DNA of 64,000 bases from CAYLRU01 sp964386565 (GTDB taxonomy: Bacteria; Desulfobacterota; Desulfobacteria; Desulfobacterales; UBA5616), in contig CAYLRU010000012.1 in the NCBI GenBank assembly GCA_964386565.1, positions 3,229-67,228 on the forward strand, written 5' to 3'. The notes under the pieces were generated by a model that did no database searches, was not told where the DNA came from, and saw only the letters and a program-made list of their open reading frames with translations. This document shows positions 36,239 through 45,529 of the stretch, piece by piece. The position numbers and the translations under genes were made by a program. Within the stretch, counting starts at the first letter, position 1; the number at the start of each line of letters is the position of its first letter.

Positions 36239-36267
36239 TTGACACAGGAAGATCTTTTTAGTATTAC
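36239..36267 (+). promoter_or_regulatory. Sigma70 promoter of the GspE/PilB-like gene
   Basis: TTGACA (36239-36244), exact 17-nt spacer, TATTAC (36262-36267). This is the best consensus promoter seen in the window, about 92 bases before the TTG start. Confidence 0.68.
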
Positions 36268-36359
36268 TCAGGTTGTGAACCACGACATCCGATCCGGTTC
36301 AAAAGGCTTATCTTTTATTCATGTTCCATGAATAATAATCCTTTAAAACAGGTGAAATT

Positions 36360-38633
36360 TTGGCTGACCACATTGTCATAATTTTTTTAGACGGGCGAAA
36401 AATCGAAGCGGTTACGACAGAACCCTTTAACCCGGAGAAACGCAGTAAGATCGATGTTATTTTAGCCGGAGAAGGAGAAAAACATACGACATTTGCATTG
36501 AGCGAGTTGTGCTGTGTGCTGATAAAGGGGACTCCGGTAAGCCCGAAAAGACCGCTGCAATGGGAAGTGGAAGAGGTCGAAACCGTTTGCGGGGAGCGTT
36601 TTCGAATCTATGTGGTCAATGCAAAGGCGGCTAACGGCTTTTTTGGCATTCCCATACAAAGAACAATGCCTTATAAATTAATTTATTTTGTGAATGACGG
36701 CATTAGAGCCCGCCGGAACGACCGGTCCTTGGGAGAAATTTTAAAAGAAAAAGGCTATGTTTCGGATAAAAATATTGAACTCGTCTTGGAGGAGCAGGAT
36801 AATTTAAGAAAAAAGCGTGTGGGCGATATTATTGCCGAGAAGAGTGATCTGTCTCAGGAAGAGATTGATTCGGCAATTCGAATCGCCATGGGTGCGTCGG
36901 ATCGGAGAAAAATTTTACGGGTGGGAGACCTGCTGGTATCGGCGGGCCTGGTTACAAACGAGCAGGTCCAGGAGGCCCTGGCCAGCCAGGAAAACGGGAG
37001 GAAGAAAAAAATCGGGTCCCTGCTGGTGGAAAAGGGATTTATAACGGAAGATCAATTGCTCCTTGCCCTTTCCGCAAAATTCAGAATGCGTCATATTGAT
37101 TTGAAGGATGAGATTCCCAGTCAGGCCGCCTTGAATATATTATCCAGAGAAATTGTGGACCGGTTCAAGATCATGCCCGTGGAAGCCGACGACAAGCATA
37201 TTGTTGTTGCCACTTCCGAACCAACGGACCATACGATTGCCGAAATTTTGCGGTTTAACACCAACCGTAAGGTTGAGATGGTAACGGCGACTTCCAGCCA
37301 GATTCAAGCTGCCATTGAAAAATATTACTATCGGGTTGAGAAATCCATGGATGTTCTTTTGGGAGACTTAGCTGGACTGAATGAAGAGGAAATCGCCGTT
37401 GAGGAGGAATTCGAGGACTCTTCGGTCAAGGAAACCGATTCCCAGGTCATTCGTTTCGTAAATGGTATTTTACTGGATGCCTACCATAAAAAGGTTTCGG
37501 ATATTCACATGGAGCCTAAACCCGGTAAAGGTCATCTGCAGGTCCGTTACCGGATTGATGGCCAATGCCATATTGAACATCAGCTTCCTTACACTTTCAA
37601 AAAGGCGGTTATTTCCAGAATCAAAATCCTGTCCAACCTGGACATTGCCGAGCGCCGAAAGCCCCAGAGCGGAAAAATTGTTCTGGTCGCGGATAAAAAG
37701 AAAATTGAATATCGGGTGGAGATCACTCCGACGGTGGGGGACCAGGAGGATGCGGTGCTGCGTATTTTGTCATCATCCAGGCCCTTGGCCTTGAGTGAAA
37801 TGGGGTTTACGGAATACAATTTAAAAAAATTTAAGGAGATTATATCAAAGCCTTACGGCATTATTCTGTGCGTGGGCCCCACCGGCTCCGGTAAAACCAC
37901 CAGTCTCCATTCCGCATTGAGCTATTTGAACAAACCGGATCGCAAGATCTGGACGGCCGAAGATCCGGTTGAAATCACACAGGACGGTCTGCGGCAGGTT
38001 CAGGTGAATCCCAAGATCGGTTTTGGTTTCCATGATGCGCTCAGGTCGTTTTTGAGGGCTGATCCGGATGTGATCATGATCGGTGAAATGCGGGATTCGG
38101 AAACCGCCAAGATCGCCATCGAGGCGTCGTTGACCGGTCACCTCGTATTCAGTACCCTTCATACCAACAGCGCCCCGGAAACCGTGGTCCGCCTCATCGA
38201 GATGGGAATGGATCCGTACAATTTTGCCGACGCCCTTCTGGGTGTTGTGGCACAGCGCCTTGCCAGGAAACTTTGCAGTAAATGCCGGGAACACTATCAT
38301 CCGGAAAAAGAAGAATATGAAAACCTGGTCCGGGCATACGGTTTCGAACAATATAAGAAAGACATGCTGGACCGGTATTCGGATACTTTTTCATTGATAA
38401 AACGGGTGGGATGCAAAGTCTGCGATAATAACGGGTACCGGGGACGAATCGCCATTCACGAGCTGTTGATCGGCACCGAACCCATCAGAGTGGCGATCAA
38501 GGAAAGCAAATCCCTTGAAGAGATCAGGGACATCGCCATTGCCCAAGGGATGAGAACCCTGAGGATGGATGCTGTTCAGAAAGTGATTGCAGGGTTGACG
38601 GATATGGACCAGGTATTCCGGGTGACCGTTTAA
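36360..38633 (+). CDS. GspE/PilB-family secretion/pilus ATPase
   Basis: 757 residues, starting at TTG 36360 after AGGTG. The N-terminal 110 residues are a beta-rich domain of unknown type. Residues about 120-350 contain MshEN-type helical repeats (GEILKEKGYVSDKNIE, GDLLVSAGLVTNEQVQEAL, GSLLVEKGFITEDQLLLAL), which in relatives bind c-di-GMP. The ATPase core has Walker A GPTGSGKTTSLHSAL, the Asp box and LRADPDVIMIGEMRD, His box TLHTNSAP, and a zinc-binding pair CSKC ... CKVC. Powers type II secretion or type IV pilus assembly at the inner membrane. No other pilus or secretion genes are nearby, so it is an orphan. Confidence 0.92.
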   Translation: MADHIVIIFLDGRKIEAVTTEPFNPEKRSKIDVILAGEGEKHTTFALSELCCVLIKGTPVSPKRPLQWEVEEVETVCGERFRIYVVNAKAANGFFGIPIQRTMPYKLIYFVNDGIRARRNDRSLGEILKEKGYVSDKNIELVLEEQDNLRKKRVGDIIAEKSDLSQEEIDSAIRIAMGASDRRKILRVGDLLVSAGLVTNEQVQEALASQENGRKKKIGSLLVEKGFITEDQLLLALSAKFRMRHIDLKDEIPSQAALNILSREIVDRFKIMPVEADDKHIVVATSEPTDHTIAEILRFNTNRKVEMVTATSSQIQAAIEKYYYRVEKSMDVLLGDLAGLNEEEIAVEEEFEDSSVKETDSQVIRFVNGILLDAYHKKVSDIHMEPKPGKGHLQVRYRIDGQCHIEHQLPYTFKKAVISRIKILSNLDIAERRKPQSGKIVLVADKKKIEYRVEITPTVGDQEDAVLRILSSSRPLALSEMGFTEYNLKKFKEIISKPYGIILCVGPTGSGKTTSLHSALSYLNKPDRKIWTAEDPVEITQDGLRQVQVNPKIGFGFHDALRSFLRADPDVIMIGEMRDSETAKIAIEASLTGHLVFSTLHTNSAPETVVRLIEMGMDPYNFADALLGVVAQRLARKLCSKCREHYHPEKEEYENLVRAYGFEQYKKDMLDRYSDTFSLIKRVGCKVCDNNGYRGRIAIHELLIGTEPIRVAIKESKSLEEIRDIAIAQGMRTLRMDAVQKVIAGLTDMDQVFRVTV

Positions 38634-38710
38634 AGAGACCTTTAAGTCTGTTTTTCCCGATTTCCGCACCCGGAAAAAATTAGGTTCTCAAAATACTCGG
38701 AAGCGGGCCT

Positions 38711-40003
38711 TCAGACAAACCGGATTTCCTGAAACCGGTTTTTTAAGGATATTGCTTCTTCTTTCACCTGCCTGCCCTTGATAACGCTGTGGATCAGACC
38801 GGCGATTTCTCCCATTTCCCCTTCCCCCATACCGAATCGGGTGAGTTCCTGAACCCCGATTCTCAACCCCGAGGGATTCCTTGCATCGCGATCTCCGGGA
38901 AGCATGTTATAGTTAACGATGATATTGTTATCTGCCAGGCTTTGGGCAATCTCTTTTGCCGGTCCGTAAGACGAGACGTTTAAGGCGATCTGATGCGATT
39001 GGGTGAAACCAAAGTCCCCGGCCTCCACACCGAGACCTTCATCGTAAAGGGCCTGGCCCAGAGCTTTGGCGTTTTTTATAATCCGGTCGGCATAGGTCTC
39101 CCCATGAACGCTCATTTCGCGGATCGTCACCAGAAGACCGGGAATGGTATGCAAATGATGGTTGCTGGACGAACCGGGCATCACCCCCCGGTCAATGCTT
39201 TCCCACCATTTGAGCTCGCGGTCCGTAGTCATATTTCCAAGGATGACGCCCCGCTGGGGTCCTGGAAATGTTTTATGCGTACTGGCCGTAACAAAGTGGG
39301 CGCCTTCTTTTAAGGGATCCTGGAATTGTTTTCCCACGATCAGTCCGAAAACGTGTGCCGCGTCATATAAAACCGGTATGTTTTTCTCGTGGCAGACACG
39401 GGCGATCTCCTCAACAGGTTCGGGAAATAGAAAAAGGCTTTTGCCCAAAATAACGAGTTTCGGGGATTTGCTTTCAATGAGGTCAATACTTTTACCCGCA
39501 TCGATGTGATACCCGTCCGGTGTTGTCGGCCAGAAATAAAGCGAAATGGAATTCGGCTTTTCCGGTTCCAGAATTTGGCCGCGGATCTGGATCCGGCGGC
39601 CGAAAATACCGATGGGGTTGTGACTGATATGGCCGCCGGCATCGATGGCGTTTGCGATAACCGTATCGCCGCCCCGCAGGATTCCAAGGGCCACCGCGGT
39701 ATTGGCCTGATTTCCGCTGATGGGGCGGATGTCCGCCTGCCGGCACCCGGTCAGCCGGATAAGTTCTTCCGTAGCCATGCTTTCCAATTGATCGATATAT
39801 GTCGTGCCCTCGTAGTATCTGTTTTTGCTTTCGGCGGTATTGGGATGTCCTTCGGCATATCGTCCCATGAAATCGCTGCATTCGATTTGGCGGACAGCAG
39901 GAGACGGGCTGTTTTCACTGGCGATCATGTTCAATGTCTCCCTTCCCCGCCACTGGTTCTGCTTTTCCACGATGCGTAAAATATCCGAAATATCCACCGG
40001 CAT
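38711..40003 (-). CDS. Serine hydroxymethyltransferase-family protein (archaeal-like)
   Basis: 430 residues, fold type I PLP enzyme. Motifs: NMIASENSPSPAVRQ, FMGRYAEGHPN, NRYYEGT, PISGNQANTAVA, LYDAAHVFGLIVG and the PLP lysine in STHKTFPGPQRG. The sequence differs enough from bacterial GlyA (for example no RGG loop after the Lys) to suggest the archaeal-like branch, which may use other pterins, or an amino-acid aldolase. It lies downstream of an FAD oxidase/Fe-S set on the same strand with about 40 bases between, hinting at glycine/serine or glycolate metabolism; this is inference. Confidence 0.78.
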   Translation of the reverse strand: MPVDISDILRIVEKQNQWRGRETLNMIASENSPSPAVRQIECSDFMGRYAEGHPNTAESKNRYYEGTTYIDQLESMATEELIRLTGCRQADIRPISGNQANTAVALGILRGGDTVIANAIDAGGHISHNPIGIFGRRIQIRGQILEPEKPNSISLYFWPTTPDGYHIDAGKSIDLIESKSPKLVILGKSLFLFPEPVEEIARVCHEKNIPVLYDAAHVFGLIVGKQFQDPLKEGAHFVTASTHKTFPGPQRGVILGNMTTDRELKWWESIDRGVMPGSSSNHHLHTIPGLLVTIREMSVHGETYADRIIKNAKALGQALYDEGLGVEAGDFGFTQSHQIALNVSSYGPAKEIAQSLADNNIIVNYNMLPGDRDARNPSGLRIGVQELTRFGMGEGEMGEIAGLIHSVIKGRQVKEEAISLKNRFQEIRFV

Positions 40004-40044
40004 TTCAGGTTCCTTTCCTGATTTCTGTAAAAGTTTTGTTCAGT

Positions 40045-41217
40045 CTATACCGCGAGTGGCCCGGCCTGGCAAGAAACAATGATTTCGGATAAATCCATCA
40101 CCCGTAGTTTTCCATTGACGCCTTCCGATCGAACGGCATCCTGAAACATCATCAAGCATTGGGGACATGCCACAGCCAGGATATCGGCACCGGAATCAAG
40201 TGCTTCTCTCACCCTCACCCGGGCAGGGCTGTCCGGTCCTCCTCCAAGGATATCGGTGAAAAAATTGCCTCCCCCGCCGCCGCAGCAAAGCGCGTTTTGC
40301 AGGGTTCGGCCCATTTCGACCAGTTCGATTCCCGGTACAGCACCCAGTACCGCTCTGGCGGATTGATAATCATCATTGTGGCGGCCGAGATAGCAGGGGT
40401 CATGGAATACGACCCTTACGGATTTACCGGGTGCGCTGAATTTTTTTTGTGAAATGGCACTGCTTAATATCCGGCTGTAGTGATATACATCAAATTCGCC
40501 ACCCAACGAAGGATAATCATTTTTAAAAACATGAAAGGCATGGGGGGAGAGGGTAATAATGCGTTTAACCCCGGCATTTTTGAAATTCGTGATATTTTGT
40601 TCGGCAATGAGGTTGAACAGTTCGGTCTCTCCCATGGTCCGGATTTCGTTGCCGTCGCAGATTTCCTGCTCTCCCAGTATGCCGAAGGAAATGCCGAGGG
40701 ATTTCATCAGTTTTGCCGTATGATAGGCCATTATCTTGCCGTATTCGTCATAAGAGCCCAGGCATCCCACATAAAAAAGATATAAATGCCCGGAAAACGG
40801 CTCGATTTTTAAATCACCGGCCCATTTGGCGCGATTTTTTTTGAGAAATTTGTAGGGATTTCCATGTCGGTAAATGGCTTCAAAATACGCTGCTGCCTTT
40901 GGCGGTACAACCCCCTGGTTGACCAGTTCCCCTTTGCCTGCAATAAACGCATTGACCAGGCTGTCCTTAAATTCCGGGAATGCGCAATGCTTGACACAAT
41001 TGCCGCACGCAACGCAGGAAAAGAGGATTTCCGCAAGTCTCGGACCAGCTTTGATGTCGTTGTTTTGCCATGCACGCAACAGCCACATACGTCCGCCGGG
41101 CGAATAGGTTTCAAATCTGAATTTTAAATACGAAGGGCAATTAATGTCCGAATAGTCGTCGGGAAATTTGCAATAGCCGCATCTGAAGCAGCGGTGGAGA
41201 ATTTCCGCATATTCCAT
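40045..41217 (-). CDS. CCG-domain Fe-S oxidoreductase (HdrD/GlcF-like)
   Basis: 390 residues. Start MEYAEI chosen because GGGAGG sits 7 bases ahead; two ATGs upstream are too close to that site. The N-terminal ferredoxin-like part (CFRCGYC, CVACGNCVKHC) binds [4Fe-4S]; two CCG domains follow (second one HDPCYLGRHND ... ALCCGGGGGNFF). Its ribosome site lies in the stop region of the upstream FAD-oxidase gene (stop at 41220-41222), so the two are tightly coupled. By family it accepts electrons from the FAD subunit and passes them to a menaquinone or soluble carrier. Confidence 0.88.
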   Translation of the reverse strand: MEYAEILHRCFRCGYCKFPDDYSDINCPSYLKFRFETYSPGGRMWLLRAWQNNDIKAGPRLAEILFSCVACGNCVKHCAFPEFKDSLVNAFIAGKGELVNQGVVPPKAAAYFEAIYRHGNPYKFLKKNRAKWAGDLKIEPFSGHLYLFYVGCLGSYDEYGKIMAYHTAKLMKSLGISFGILGEQEICDGNEIRTMGETELFNLIAEQNITNFKNAGVKRIITLSPHAFHVFKNDYPSLGGEFDVYHYSRILSSAISQKKFSAPGKSVRVVFHDPCYLGRHNDDYQSARAVLGAVPGIELVEMGRTLQNALCCGGGGGNFFTDILGGGPDSPARVRVREALDSGADILAVACPQCLMMFQDAVRSEGVNGKLRVMDLSEIIVSCQAGPLAV

Positions 41218-41219
41218 AA

Positions 41220-42587
41220 TCATACCTCCCAATTTCCCGGGTTCATGATTCCCTGGGGGTCCAGTGTCCTTCGAATACGGTTCATCAGGTCAAAGGTCCG
41301 GGGATCCATATGTTCGATAATCTGTTTTTGCGCGGGGGCTTCGGCCTTCCACGGAATCCCCCCCATTTTCAGAACCGCCTGATTGGTATCTTCAAGAGCC
41401 CCGTGAACACGTTTCATGTCTGTGTCGTCGGCCCGGTTGAACGGGTAAGCAAAAGCAAACATCATGCAGTGGCCGATGCCGATGACGCGGACCATGAGAA
41501 AATGGGGCAAATCGAATTTCCGGGCAATGGCAACTCCTTCCCGGTAAGCTTCGGGGAAAAGCTCTATGGGCATGATGGCGCCCACGTATTCAAATCCACC
41601 GCCTTTTCTTTCGTCTGCAAATTGCGTGATGTTTTTCATAGGAATTTCCATAAGTTCTTTTTTCATGATCGGGAAAACCGGCATAAAGCCGCCGACATTG
41701 TCATCGACAAAGGATTGAACCGATTCCCGAAGCAGATCTCTTTTCAGGGTAAGGGATTTTTTGGAATCCGCGGAATAGGTCATCATGATAATCTGGAACC
41801 CGGGCATCCGTTCGGACATGACCAGATTTATGTCTTCGGCCACCTGGGCGCCGGTGAGGCGATGGATCACATCCGGTACGATTTGCCCGTTTTCGGTGAC
41901 GAATATACGGACATCGTTAAACGGTCGATCCGGGTACAGTTTAACGGACAGTTTCGTCACCACACCCGTGGTTCCGGCCCATCCCAGAAACAGGCCGGAA
42001 AGATCGGGCAATGGAGACCGGGAAAACCAGTATGGCGACGCCGCACATGATCCGATCCGCACGATTTCCCCCGTGGGCATGACCGCTTCCAGCCCGTTCA
42101 GCATTTCCGAATGGAAACCACCGACCTGGGAAACATGGCCTGATCCGTGAATCAGCACGTTGCCGGCGATGGATGCAATGGGCGGTGCGTCGGGCGACGA
42201 GTGCTTGAGGGATGGATGGTGTTTTTTCAGGTAGGCCTGGAGCATGCCCTGGGAGGCGCCGGCTTCCACGATGACATAGCGGCTTTTTTCGTTTACAGCG
42301 ATGATACGGTTCATCCGTTTCAAATCCATGACAATGCCGCCCTTCAGGGGTCGGATTAATCCGGACAGGGTGAGCCCCCCTCCCATGGGAATGACGGGTA
42401 TTTTTTCCCGGTTGGCCAGAAGAATGATCTGTCGCACCTCTTCGGTTGTGTCGGGCATGACCACGCAATCCGGAAAAGCAGGGGGCATGGTGCCCATGTC
42501 CCTGGAATATATAAATTTTTCTTCAGGGTGATCTGAAACGTATTCAGGCCCCAGGATATTTTTCAGCGATTTGATGACGTTTTCCAT
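41220..42587 (-). CDS. FAD-linked 2-hydroxyacid oxidase subunit (GlcD/LldD-like)
   Basis: 455 residues of the PCMH FAD-binding family. FAD motif: IPVIPMGGGLTLSG near residue 75, then PPIASIAGNVLIHGSGHVSQVGG; the C-terminal FAD-oxidase cap ends RIRRTLDPQGIMNPGNWE, the typical family ending. Substrates in relatives are glycolate, D-lactate or other 2-hydroxyacids. Sits between two CCG-type Fe-S proteins on the same strand, an arrangement like glcDEF or lactate-utilisation complexes. Confidence 0.9.
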   Translation of the reverse strand: MENVIKSLKNILGPEYVSDHPEEKFIYSRDMGTMPPAFPDCVVMPDTTEEVRQIILLANREKIPVIPMGGGLTLSGLIRPLKGGIVMDLKRMNRIIAVNEKSRYVIVEAGASQGMLQAYLKKHHPSLKHSSPDAPPIASIAGNVLIHGSGHVSQVGGFHSEMLNGLEAVMPTGEIVRIGSCAASPYWFSRSPLPDLSGLFLGWAGTTGVVTKLSVKLYPDRPFNDVRIFVTENGQIVPDVIHRLTGAQVAEDINLVMSERMPGFQIIMMTYSADSKKSLTLKRDLLRESVQSFVDDNVGGFMPVFPIMKKELMEIPMKNITQFADERKGGGFEYVGAIMPIELFPEAYREGVAIARKFDLPHFLMVRVIGIGHCMMFAFAYPFNRADDTDMKRVHGALEDTNQAVLKMGGIPWKAEAPAQKQIIEHMDPRTFDLMNRIRRTLDPQGIMNPGNWEV

Positions 42588-42688
42588 GGTTTTTTCCCTG
42601 TCGTTACCGTGAATGGGTATTTTTTTCTGAAACCCGGCGTATTCCGCCTTTCAAAAAAATCCAAAACTGGAGGCCGGTCAGGCGGCTT

Positions 42689-43708
42689 TTACTCGCCGAG
42701 GGCCAGTAAACACAGATCGCTCATTAAGATGGGAATGATGCCGCTTTCAGATACCGCCTCGGACATGGTGAAAAAACAGGCCGGGCAATTAAAAACGCAA
42801 TATGCGGCATCCACTGCCTTCATATCGTCAATATTTCTTTTCATGACGTCATCGGCGGTTTCGTCCCGCTGCTGGGCCTGCTGGGCAAACGTACAGCAAA
42901 GGGCGTTTTTGCGGTCATATTTTCGATCCGGTCGGATCGCCCCGATTTGTTCGAAAATCCGGTCCACAAGATGATCTGTTTCAGGAACCAGCCGATTCGA
43001 GCACGGGCGCTGGTAAGCCACAATCTGATTTAAAGGGGTGATCCGGTCCTTCAAAACTTTCAGCCGCTTGTGCAGAAACGAGAACAGGTGAACCGATTTG
43101 AACGGGATATCAATGCCGAATGCCGGAGCCAGGTGGGTGTATGCGCCGTAGCATTCATCATGGAAATGAACGACTTCTTCAACACTGCTGTCCTTCAGAA
43201 AATAATCGTAAATATTCTGGACGGCGCGGGGCAGGCGTTCTCTGATGGTGGAACTTTTTGCAAAATGGAGCCACATGATGTTGCAGAAGATATCGCTGCC
43301 GGAGATGACGGCGGCACCTTCGAAAAGAGAGCCCCGGATACACCCTTCCAGCATGGAAAATGCGCACATGTTGATCAGTGGCGAATGCACGGGCCTGGGT
43401 GAAATATCGGACTGGGGCCGCATCATATAAAGCTGCTGACGGGTGGCGGGAGCAGGAACCGGCCAGATATTTTTTTCTTCCTGGCGTTCGACAATCTGGT
43501 AGAAAGGATGATTGCCGTATGGACAGTATTCTTCGCAGGCGTAACAGGTTACACATTGACTCAGCACCGGGGAATCTTCTCCCCGGGCAATCTTCAGCCT
43601 GTGGGATTTTGCGGTTTGAATATCCATGTCCATGTATTGGCATTTCATCAGACAGTCGATGGTATCACATTTCTCGCAGATTGCCGGATCAAAATTCAGT
43701 TCATACAC
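42689..43708 (-). CDS. Second CCG-domain Fe-S protein (HdrD/GlcF-like)
   Basis: 339 residues. N-terminal cysteines (CEKCDTIDCLMKC and CVTCYACEEYCP) form ferredoxin sites; two CCG-related segments follow (HDECYGAYTHL, and NALCCTFAQQAQ with FNCPACFF). The first Cys pattern (CxxCxxxxCxxxC) is unusual for GlcF. The first gene of the minus-strand set; about 100 bases precede the FAD oxidase. Likely electron-transfer subunit of the same complex. Confidence 0.85.
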   Translation of the reverse strand: MYELNFDPAICEKCDTIDCLMKCQYMDMDIQTAKSHRLKIARGEDSPVLSQCVTCYACEEYCPYGNHPFYQIVERQEEKNIWPVPAPATRQQLYMMRPQSDISPRPVHSPLINMCAFSMLEGCIRGSLFEGAAVISGSDIFCNIMWLHFAKSSTIRERLPRAVQNIYDYFLKDSSVEEVVHFHDECYGAYTHLAPAFGIDIPFKSVHLFSFLHKRLKVLKDRITPLNQIVAYQRPCSNRLVPETDHLVDRIFEQIGAIRPDRKYDRKNALCCTFAQQAQQRDETADDVMKRNIDDMKAVDAAYCVFNCPACFFTMSEAVSESGIIPILMSDLCLLALGE

Positions 43709-43985
43709 GACAAAGGTCTCCTGTTTGGGTTAACGGGAAAGAAAGGGCATGGCAGAACGTGAGTGGACCCTTTGAACCGGAATGGTTTATAATATGATAA
43801 CATTTTTACCGGGATTTTTCAATGAAAGGCTGCGCTTTTTGAATTAAAATTTCATCCGGCGGCAACATCCTGCCGGTAATGAGAATATGAAGGAAAATAA
43901 ATGAGATAAGCGATTCAGGAGCTTTCATGAAACAAAGATAAAAAACTTGTCTCAAAACCCGTAACATGATATTTGCCTGAAAATA

Positions 43986-44028
43986 TTATACTGAAAATGC
44001 TGGCCATACCCCCGCATTTTCAGTATAA
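43986..44028. repeat. Perfect 15-bp inverted repeat upstream of hypothetical gene
   Basis: TTATACTGAAAATGC (43986-44000) and its exact reverse complement GCATTTTCAGTATAA (44014-44028), loop 13 nt, ending 45 bases before the ATG at 44074. No T run follows. It is the only structured element in the 365-base divergent gap 43709-44073; the remainder shows no gene. Confidence 0.7.
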
Positions 44029-44073
44029 CAAATTGAATTATAAAAATATATCGGTAATAAGGAGGAGTTTTAA

Positions 44074-44556
44074 ATGGCAAAGGTCGGCAAATATTTACCC
44101 TTGGTGATTGCGGTTCTGGTCGGGGTTTTTTTCCAGGCGATATTTATTGTTTCAGACATGAAAGACACCCCCACAAAAGCGGCCATTGAATTTGCACAAG
44201 CCTATTATCTGCTGGATGACGATACCATGGAAAAAAGACTTTGCAGGGCGTCTCTCGCAGCCGGTATGATTGACAATTACCTGTATGAAATGAGGAAGCA
44301 GGCGGCGGACCGTGGATTTGACTTGAAATATTTTAAAGCCCGCCTTTCCGGGATAAAGACCCAGACCCTTGAGATGAGCGACCGGACCGCAAAAATCAGA
44401 ATCATTGCCCAAAAAAGATCTTCCATAAACCCAGTATTTGAATATGTGGGTAAACTGTTTTGCCTGACAAAGGCGTATGATGTGGAGAAAACCCTCGATC
44501 TCGTAAAAGAAAATGACCGCTGGCGGGTTTGCGGCCAGGTGCAGGACAGGGTTTAG
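44074..44556 (+). CDS. Membrane-anchored hypothetical protein
   Basis: 160 residues with one N-terminal hydrophobic segment (YLPLVIAVLVGVFFQAIFIV, residues about 7-26) and a soluble remainder that is helix-rich then strand-rich. The last strand (DLVKENDRWRVCGQV) is the kind of ending found in NTF2-like or DUF4878-like domains. The AGGAGG ribosome site is excellent. Preceded by the 15-bp inverted repeat. Function unknown. Confidence 0.7.
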   Translation: MAKVGKYLPLVIAVLVGVFFQAIFIVSDMKDTPTKAAIEFAQAYYLLDDDTMEKRLCRASLAAGMIDNYLYEMRKQAADRGFDLKYFKARLSGIKTQTLEMSDRTAKIRIIAQKRSSINPVFEYVGKLFCLTKAYDVEKTLDLVKENDRWRVCGQVQDRV

Positions 44557-44763
44557 CGGTCTTTTTATGCCGCCTTACGAGGCGGAGTTGGTTCAAGGCC
44601 CCGGCATATCGTCGTTCGGCAGCCGCGCGGGGTTGCCGGGAGAATTTAAAACCGCTTCTACGGGCCTTTGCGGTCGGATCTCCCGCAAACAGCCCCCGGG
44701 CAGCTATCATAACGATTGAACCGCACGGGAAACCTGGACAGGCCCGGATTTATCAAGTATTCC

Positions 44764-45513
44764 ATGCAATCTATTTATCGCGATATTCAAAAAAAAGCCG
44801 TTGAAATTGCTTCTGAATTTCCGCTTCCGGAATTTTATCAAGACTATCGGCATATCTATGAAACATCCCGAATGTTTTACAAGACAGACCCCATTATTGC
44901 CAGATTAAAATCGTATGTGGAAGACCATATCGAAAACGATTTCGGGCACGGCATGAGCCACGTGGTCAAGGTGACCATTGATGCTGGTACGCTCATGATG
45001 ATTGAAGCCGGGCAACGGGGATATCCTCAGGACCGAATCAACCGATGTGTTCTCATCGTCCAGTGCGCCGGGCTGCTTCACGATATCAAGCGCAAGCAGA
45101 AAGATCATGCCGTGGAAGGGAGCAAATTTGCAGCAGGTCTGCTGCAATCCTACCCGTTGGCACCCGAAGAGATTGAGGACATCCGGCTGTCCATCAGAAA
45201 CCATGAGGCGTTTAAAGAGGTTGAAAAGATCAGTTCTGCTGCGGGGTCCCTGGTTTCGGACTGCCTTTATGATGCCGACAAATTCAGATGGGGGCCTGAC
45301 AATTTTACGGAAACGGTCTGGGACATGCTGGCATTTTCAAACGTGGCCATAGACGGTTTCATTAAGCGTTACCCCAGGGGAGTGGAGGGGCTGTTAAAAA
45401 TAAAGGATACCTTTCGAACACCCACAGGCAAAAAGTACGGCCCACAGATCATAGAACTTGGCGTTGCCATCGGCCAGGTGATTTATGAATATTTAAAAGA
45501 AACCTACTTATAG
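44764..45513 (+). CDS. HD-domain phosphohydrolase
   Basis: 249 residues from ATG 44764; the frame extends 16 codons further upstream without a ribosome site. Metal ligands of an HD domain are visible: HGMSHVVKV, then LHDIKRKQKDHAVEGS, and RNHEAF and DCLYDADKFRWG further on. Likely hydrolyses a phosphate ester or nucleotide in the cytoplasm. The next gene follows after 16 bases, so they may be co-transcribed. Confidence 0.82.
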   Translation: MQSIYRDIQKKAVEIASEFPLPEFYQDYRHIYETSRMFYKTDPIIARLKSYVEDHIENDFGHGMSHVVKVTIDAGTLMMIEAGQRGYPQDRINRCVLIVQCAGLLHDIKRKQKDHAVEGSKFAAGLLQSYPLAPEEIEDIRLSIRNHEAFKEVEKISSAAGSLVSDCLYDADKFRWGPDNFTETVWDMLAFSNVAIDGFIKRYPRGVEGLLKIKDTFRTPTGKKYGPQIIELGVAIGQVIYEYLKETYL

Positions 45514-45529
45514 AATCGGTATCCCATTC

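Noticed and set aside
36328..36360. ATG at 36328 as the start of the GspE/PilB-like gene
   Set aside because: It is out of frame with the ATPase; the TTG at 36360 after AGGTG is the in-frame candidate.
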